Positions 14,403 through 19,860 of a DNA stretch of 19,860 nt are shown here, in pieces. The stretch is from assembly GCA_046262995.1 (NCBI GenBank), contig JBHELQ010000092.1, positions 1 to 19,860 on the forward strand, given 5' to 3'. Origin of the DNA: JBHELQ01 sp046262995 (GTDB taxonomy: Bacteria > Actinomycetota > Thermoleophilia > Solirubrobacterales > Thermoleophilaceae). A program made the position numbers and the translations under genes. Within the stretch, counting starts at the first letter, position 1, and each line of letters begins with the position of its first letter. The notes below the pieces were generated by a model that saw only the letters and a list, made by a program, of their open reading frames with translations, was not told where the DNA came from and did no database searches.

Positions 14403-16646
14403 TCAGCCCGAGGGCGGCTGCGCGCCGCCGCCGGCGCCCCCTGAGGGAGCCGGCTGGCCGCCCTGCGGGGCAGGCGCGGGGGTGGGCGCGGGCTGCCTGG
14501 GCTTCTTCTGCTGCGGCGCCGGCTTGGCGGGCGATGCCTTCCCACCGCCGCTGGGGGCCGTCTGGGTTGGCGCGGCCGGAACCTGGGGGGCGGCCGGTCC
14601 CACCGGACCCGGCAGCGCCGGTTGACGGCTCCGGTCCTTCCCCGACTCCGCGTCGCGCGTGTCGCGGATGCCGATCCAGGCCGTCATCAGGTCGTGCCAG
14701 ATCTCCGCCGGATAGGTGCCGCCGGCCACCGGGCCGCCGTGGAACTCGGTCTTCATCGGGCGGAGCTGGTCGGGGTAGCCGACCCACACCGCCACGGTCA
14801 GCTCCTTGTTGAAGCCCACGAACCAGGCGTCCCCATAGTTCTCGGTCGTGCCGGTCTTGCCGGCGGCGGGCTCGCTGATGGCGGCCGCCTTACCCGTCCC
14901 GCTCGTGAGGACGCCGGCCAGGAGCTCCTGTGCCGTCTCGCCGACGGACTTCGGGAAGACCCGCTCGGTCCGCTTCTCGTTGTCGTCGGCGATCCCGCTG
15001 CCCCGGACGTTCTCGACTGCCACCGGCCCCTCGCCGCCGGACGCGAGCGAGCCGGACACCTTCACGCCCTTGTTGGCGATCGCGGAATACGCGTAGGCGA
15101 GCTCGAGCGGAGTCAGCCCCTGCTTGAGCCCCCCGAGCGTCATCGCCGGGTTCGTCGAAACAGGGGTCTGGATGCCCATCCTCTGCGCGATGCGGGCGAT
15201 CTTGCGGGTGCCGACCTTCAGGCCCAGCTCGGCGTAGACGGAGTTGTCCGAGAACGCGGTGGCCGTCCGCAGCGACGCCGTTCCGAGGTAGTGGTCCTCG
15301 TAGTTGCGGACCGGGAACTTCTCCTTCCTCGAGCCCGGCACCGGGAACACCTTCGGCCTCGACGCGAAGGTCGCGTCCGGGCTCACGCCGTCCTCCAGCG
15401 CCCCGATCAACGTGAACGGCTTGAACGACGAGCCCGGCTGCCGGTGGCCGTTCGTGGCCAGGTTGAACGGCGTCTGGGCGAAGTCGGTCCCGCCGACCAT
15501 CGCCTTGATCTCACCCGTCCTGTTCTCGATCGCCACGAGCGAGGCGGAAGGGCCCACTCCGGCCAGGTGACCGGATATCGCGTGCTCGGCGGCGGCCTGC
15601 AGGTCGGGGTCGAGCGTTGTGCGGATCTTCAGCCCCCCGCCGAACACGACCCCGGGCCGGTAGCGGTCCACGAGCTGCTGCGTCAGCCAGCTCGAGAAAT
15701 ACGGCTGCTGCGAGTCCGGCCGCGGCGGGTTGACCCTGTCCCTGGTCGGCAGCACCGTCACGACCGCGTGGTCGTAGTCCGCGCGGGAGATCATCCGCTG
15801 ATCGAGCATGTGCCGCAGCACGAGATCGCGGCGCTCCTTGGCCAAGCGGGGATGCTCGACCGGGTCGTACATGCTCGGGGACGCGATCATGCCGGCGAGC
15901 AGGGCCGCCTGCGCCGGAGTGACGTCGCTCGCCCGGTGGCGGTCCACCGCCGCGCTCTGGAGCTCCTCGGCGCCATTCGCGAAATACGTCCGGACGGCCG
16001 ACTCGACGCCGTAGGCCCCGTTCCCGAAGTAGACGGTATTCAGGTACTCCGCGAGGATCTTCTGCTTCGACCACTGTCGCTCGAGGTGATAGGCGAGCGC
16101 GGCCTCGCGCAATTTCTGGAACACCGAGCGGTGGCCCTGCGCCGAGAGCGCGTTCTTGACGAATTGCTGCGTGATGGTCGAGCCGCCCTGGGCGGCCTTC
16201 TGTCGCAGCAGATCCTGGGAGAGCGCCCGCGCGATGCCCTTGTAGTCGACACCGCCGTGCTCGTAGAAGCGCCGGTCCTCGATCGCGACCACCGCATTCT
16301 TGATGTTCTGGGAGATCTCGGGCTCCGTCAGCAGGATGCGGTTGTCGTTGCCCGTGAGGCGGGCGATCTCCGTATGGCGCCCGTCGGCGGCCTCGAGCAC
16401 GGAGTTCTTCGCCGCGCGGAACTCGGCCCTGTTCTCGAGCGCCGGCAGATCGCTCGCGACCGCCATCAGCATTCCGAACACGGTGGAGACGAGCGCGAGC
16501 AGCGTCAGGCCGACCAGGATCAGCGCCAGACGCAGCTTCTTCAGCCGGGTGCGGGGGCCCACGGGTGGGCCGCCGTTCGTGTAGGGGGGCGGCTGCCGGT
16601 CGAGCGGCCGCGTACGGCTGAGCGTCGAAGTGGGCGGCTCGGGCAT
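14403..16646 (-). CDS. Class A penicillin-binding protein (GT51 glycosyltransferase-transpeptidase)
   Basis: 747 residues from ATG 16646 (MPEPPTSTLS). The frame is open to 16745, but that extension reaches into the tyrS promoter. A bitopic membrane enzyme that polymerises and crosslinks peptidoglycan. It has a Pro-rich basic cytoplasmic N-terminus and a TM helix near 39-64. The GT51 domain is about 85-275, with Glu123 in VVAIEDRRFYEHGG, GGSTITQQFVKNAL, a second acidic site KLREAALAY (Glu181) and ILAEYLNTVYFGNGAYGVES. The transpeptidase domain is about 335-665, with SSFK at 406-409, SDN at 466-468 and KTG at 597-599. The last ~75 residues are a Pro/Ala/Gly/Gln tail. A ~14-residue insertion (SAAVDRHRASDV) precedes TPAQAALLAGM. 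No Shine-Dalgarno is clear at the chosen start. Confidence 0.93.
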   Translation of the reverse strand: MPEPPTSTLSRTRPLDRQPPPYTNGGPPVGPRTRLKKLRLALILVGLTLLALVSTVFGMLMAVASDLPALENRAEFRAAKNSVLEAADGRHTEIARLTGNDNRILLTEPEISQNIKNAVVAIEDRRFYEHGGVDYKGIARALSQDLLRQKAAQGGSTITQQFVKNALSAQGHRSVFQKLREAALAYHLERQWSKQKILAEYLNTVYFGNGAYGVESAVRTYFANGAEELQSAAVDRHRASDVTPAQAALLAGMIASPSMYDPVEHPRLAKERRDLVLRHMLDQRMISRADYDHAVVTVLPTRDRVNPPRPDSQQPYFSSWLTQQLVDRYRPGVVFGGGLKIRTTLDPDLQAAAEHAISGHLAGVGPSASLVAIENRTGEIKAMVGGTDFAQTPFNLATNGHRQPGSSFKPFTLIGALEDGVSPDATFASRPKVFPVPGSRKEKFPVRNYEDHYLGTASLRTATAFSDNSVYAELGLKVGTRKIARIAQRMGIQTPVSTNPAMTLGGLKQGLTPLELAYAYSAIANKGVKVSGSLASGGEGPVAVENVRGSGIADDNEKRTERVFPKSVGETAQELLAGVLTSGTGKAAAISEPAAGKTGTTENYGDAWFVGFNKELTVAVWVGYPDQLRPMKTEFHGGPVAGGTYPAEIWHDLMTAWIGIRDTRDAESGKDRSRQPALPGPVGPAAPQVPAAPTQTAPSGGGKASPAKPAPQQKKPRQPAPTPAPAPQGGQPAPSGGAGGGAQPPSG

Positions 16647-16735
16647 GGAGCAGCTTCGCCGACCCGGGGCGAAGGGTTGCCGGGCGGGACGAACGGCGGC
16701 TGGGCTCCCGACCCACCACCCGGCGGCGGGGCGGC

Positions 16736-16741
16736 AGTCTA
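16736..16741 (-). promoter_or_regulatory. Candidate -10 (TAGACT) for the penicillin-binding protein gene
   Basis: TAGACT on the minus strand, overlapping by two bases the plus-strand TAGCAT of tyrS. A start about 7 bases downstream would give a leader of roughly 80 bases before ATG 16646. No in-frame leaderless start codon is placed suitably. Confidence 0.25.
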
Positions 16742-16745
16742 GCAT
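16740..16745 (+). promoter_or_regulatory. Candidate -10 (TAGCAT), leaderless promoter of tyrS
   Basis: TAGCAT followed by 8 bases and the tyrS ATG at 16754. No T-box or other long leader can fit between them. It overlaps the divergent minus-strand TAGACT. Confidence 0.35.
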
Positions 16746-16753
16746 TGCCTCCG

Positions 16754-17926
16754 ATGTCGGATTCCGCCAGCGACGCGGCGCGATTCCTGCTGCGGAACGC
16801 CGTCGAGGCGCTGCCGGAGGGGCAGCTCGGGCGCCAGCTGGAGAAGGGTCGCCCGCTGCGGGTGAAGCTGGGAATCGACCCCACCGCGCCTGACATCCAC
16901 CTCGGCCACACGGTCGTGCTTCGAAAGCTCAGGGAGTTTCAGGACCTGGGCCATCTCGTGGTGCTGATCATCGGCGACTACACCGGCCGGGTGGGGGACC
17001 CGAGCGGGCGCTCGCAGCTTCGACCGGAGCTGGCGCCGGAGGAGATCGACCGCAACGCTGAGACCTTCCAGCGCCAGGCGTTCACCGTCCTCGACCCGGA
17101 GCGGACGGAGGTGCGGCGCAACGGCGAGTGGCTCGACATGTCGATGGAGGAGCTGTTCAGGCTCGCGCGCACGGGAACCGTGGCGCAGCTCCTGGAGCGC
17201 GACGACTTCGCAAAGCGCTACGCCTCCGGCCAGCCCATCTCGATCCTCGAGCTGCTCTACCCGCTGCTCCAGGGCTACGACTCGGTGGCGATCCGAGCGG
17301 ACGTCGAGCTCGGAGGCACCGACCAGAAGTTCAACCTGCTGCTCGCGCGCGACGTCCAGGCCGCCTATGGCGTCGAGCCGCAGTCGATCCTGACCATGCC
17401 GATCCTGCCGGGGATCGACGGGGTCCAGCGCATGTCCAAGACCGCCGGCAACTACGTGGGAGTGACCGAGCCGCCCGAGGAGGTCTTCGGGAAGCTGATG
17501 CGGGTGCCAGACGACGTGATGCCGCTCTACTACGAGCTCCTGGTCGACGAGCCGTTCGACCCAGAGCGGCCGGCGGTCGAGTCCAAGCGGGCGCTCGCGC
17601 GGACGCTCTGCGCCCGCCTGCACGGGGATGGGGCCGCGAGAGCGGCCGAGGCCCACTTCGACCGCCTGCACGTGGAGCGCGGAGCCCCCGACGAGCTGGA
17701 GGAGTTCGTCTTCGCTGCGCCCGACGGCAAGATTCACGTTCCGGCCGTCATCGCGGAGGCCTTCGGCCTGTCGAGCTCCGAGGGGCGGCGCCTGCTGGCG
17801 CAGGGCGGTGTGAGGCTCGACGGCAGAGCGCTCCAGAACAGCGACCTCGACCTGCCCGACGAGCGGCTCGACGGCGCGGTGCTCCAGGTCGGAAAGCGCC
17901 GCTTCGTGAGGCTCCGAAAAGGCTGA
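16754..17926 (+). CDS. tyrS: Tyrosyl-tRNA synthetase
   Basis: 390 residues from ATG 16754 (MSDSASDAARFLLRN). The frame opens three codons earlier at a TTG, which falls within the promoter spacing. Class I synthetase charging tRNA-Tyr (EC 6.1.1.1). PTAPDIHLGHTVVLRKL contains the HIGH-type motif HLGH at 49-52. DVELGGTDQKFNLLLARDVQ is the tyrosine-pocket helix. QRMSKTAGNYVGV near 225-235 is the KMSKS motif. An S4-type RNA-binding domain occupies the last ~55 residues (SSSEGRRLLAQGGVRLDGRA). The RMSKTAGNYVG form and length suggest the TyrZ-like subgroup. The TGA at 17924-17926 overlaps the -35 of the next candidate promoter, which leads towards the rRNA operon. Confidence 0.96.
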   Translation: MSDSASDAARFLLRNAVEALPEGQLGRQLEKGRPLRVKLGIDPTAPDIHLGHTVVLRKLREFQDLGHLVVLIIGDYTGRVGDPSGRSQLRPELAPEEIDRNAETFQRQAFTVLDPERTEVRRNGEWLDMSMEELFRLARTGTVAQLLERDDFAKRYASGQPISILELLYPLLQGYDSVAIRADVELGGTDQKFNLLLARDVQAAYGVEPQSILTMPILPGIDGVQRMSKTAGNYVGVTEPPEEVFGKLMRVPDDVMPLYYELLVDEPFDPERPAVESKRALARTLCARLHGDGAARAAEAHFDRLHVERGAPDELEEFVFAAPDGKIHVPAVIAEAFGLSSSEGRRLLAQGGVRLDGRALQNSDLDLPDERLDGAVLQVGKRRFVRLRKG

Positions 17927-17950
17927 CGAGGGCCCTCCCGGTGCTACACT
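17923..17950 (+). promoter_or_regulatory. Promoter candidate downstream of tyrS (rRNA leader or small RNA)
   Basis: CTGACG (17923-17928), a 16-base spacer, then TACACT (17945-17950) preceded by TGC, making an extended -10. This is the best -35/-10 pair in the window. The -35 overlaps the tyrS stop. Transcription would begin near 17957. It is probably an rrn promoter, unless the terminator at 18029-18056 makes it the promoter of a separate short RNA. Confidence 0.5.
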
Positions 17951-17956
17951 CCTCCG

Positions 17957-18056
17957 TCGCACCGGATGAGGGAGACCTGCCGGGAGAGAGGCGAAGGCTA
18001 GAGCCCCGCACCGCGGAGCTCTATCCCTGGGCCTCTCACCGAGAGGCCCTTTCTAT
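17957..18056 (+). ncRNA. Structured ~100-base segment ending in a terminator (small RNA or attenuator)
   Basis: Starts near the predicted transcription start and ends at the terminator T-run. It contains a hairpin at 17999-18023 (TAGAGC-C-CCGC, loop ACC, GCGG-A-GCTCTA). GAGAGGC at 17986-17992 is complementary to GCCTCTC at 18031-18037, which is the 5' half of the terminator, so a competing antiterminator is possible. No protein-coding potential is apparent. It was compared mentally with common riboswitch cores (glycine, SAM, TPP, c-di-GMP, c-di-AMP) without a match. It may be a discrete small RNA, the tyrS 3' UTR, or an rRNA attenuator. Confidence 0.35.
18029..18056 (+). terminator. Intrinsic terminator upstream of the 16S leader
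   Basis: GGGCCTCTC (18029-18037), loop ACC, GAGAGGCCC (18041-18049), a perfect 9-base-pair stem followed by TTTCTAT. This is the clearest intrinsic terminator in the window. It may end tyrS transcripts, or transcripts from the promoter at 17923-17950, before they reach 16S. Confidence 0.65.
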
Positions 18057-18304
18057 CCGGGGCGCCAACGGGCGGAATCCCCGCCTCCGAGGGCGTCGGC
18101 GGTCTTTGAAAACTCAGCAGCGCGTGCGACCTTCATTGGTCGCGCCTAGGTTCGACCCGAACCCGCCAATCGGCGGGCGAGGGCAATACCTGACCCGTCA
18201 ACCCAGCCGTCGCAGGTGTACGCGGCGGCATCGAGGTTTGACAGCTCTCAGTTAGACAGTGGAACCGGTCGCCTCGTGCGACCGGGTTGAAACCACGCAA
18301 GTCT
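18057..18304 (+). other. rRNA operon leader, hairpin-rich, no gene
   Basis: Non-coding stretch before 16S. Stems visible: GGCGG/CCGCC (18071-18085), GTGCGACC/GGTCGCGC (18124-18145, one wobble), CCCGCC/GGCGGG (18162-18177) and CCGGTCGC/GCGACCGG (18265-18285). These probably guide rRNA processing and folding. The complement expected beyond the 3' end of 16S lies outside the window. A TTGACA occurs at 18238 without a suitable -10. Confidence 0.6.
18103..18115 (+). promoter_or_regulatory. boxA-like antitermination element of the rRNA leader
   Basis: TCTTTGAAAACTC resembles the boxA region of actinobacterial rRNA leaders (mycobacteria: GTTTGAGAACTC), where NusB/S10 (NusE) load to make polymerase resistant to termination. 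It lies about 200 bases before 16S and downstream of the intrinsic terminator. The assignment is by similarity from memory. Confidence 0.5.
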
Positions 18305-19854
<1,550 letters not shown>

Positions 19855-19860
19855 GGGAGC

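Noticed and set aside
14622..16742. 706-codon plus-strand open frame opposite the penicillin-binding protein gene
   Set aside because: It is the antisense shadow of a GC-rich gene: low-complexity Arg/Val/Asp/Leu composition, no motif, while the minus strand encodes a full GT51-transpeptidase protein.
17957..18049. Glycine-riboswitch-like core (GGGAGAG ... GCGAAGG)
   Set aside because: The downstream conserved CTCTCAGGCAAAAGGAC part is absent and no glycine gene follows.
18238..18258. TTGACA followed by TAGACA as an rRNA promoter
   Set aside because: Spacing is only 9 bases and the second hexamer ends in A; not a plausible -35/-10 pair.

Overview
This is a GC-rich chromosomal segment from an actinobacterium. 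The 16S rRNA gene at the right end and the gene content suggest a deep-branching lineage such as class Thermoleophilia (Solirubrobacterales/Gaiellales). That placement is my inference from recognising the 16S, not from a search. Nothing looks like a plasmid, phage, insertion sequence or CRISPR locus; this is mostly housekeeping DNA with several unexplained regulatory arrangements.

Region 1 (1-3852): the tail of a short-chain dehydrogenase gene, a convergent small membrane-protein gene, then a plus-strand unit: XRE-cupin regulator, leuC, leuD and a Tam-like SAM methyltransferase. Every junction in this unit overlaps by 1-4 bases. Region 2 (3904-9877): an unrecognised multi-pass membrane protein, leuB, ilvE, a structured 96-base gap, a citramalate synthase (cimA) and a DegT-family aminotransferase. 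LeuC/LeuD/LeuB/IlvE with CimA would give a threonine-independent route from pyruvate and acetyl-CoA to 2-oxobutyrate and isoleucine. The same isomerase, dehydrogenase and aminotransferase also serve leucine synthesis. leuA and ilvBNCD are not in the window.

Region 3 (9889-12399): a large polytopic membrane protein (possible GT-C glycosyltransferase type), a convergent GNAT acetyltransferase and a small three-helix membrane protein. Region 4 (12423-17926): argH coupled to a 3-methyladenine DNA glycosylase gene, a class A penicillin-binding protein on the minus strand, and tyrS divergent from it.

Region 5 (17927-19860): a promoter overlapping the tyrS stop, a roughly 100-base segment ending in a clear intrinsic terminator with a possible competing antiterminator pairing, a hairpin-rich rRNA leader with a boxA-like element, and a complete 16S rRNA gene. 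The 23S would lie beyond the right edge.

Two themes recur. Genes inside operons are coupled by GTGA/ATGA/TGATG overlaps. Genes at transcription-unit heads have a TANNNT -10-like hexamer only 6-9 bases before the start codon, the layout expected of leaderless mRNAs. The most interesting candidates are the operator-regulator pair in front of leuC, the methyltransferase coupled to leuCD, the mini-ORF and nested stems before cimA, and the terminator/antiterminator-like leader before 16S.
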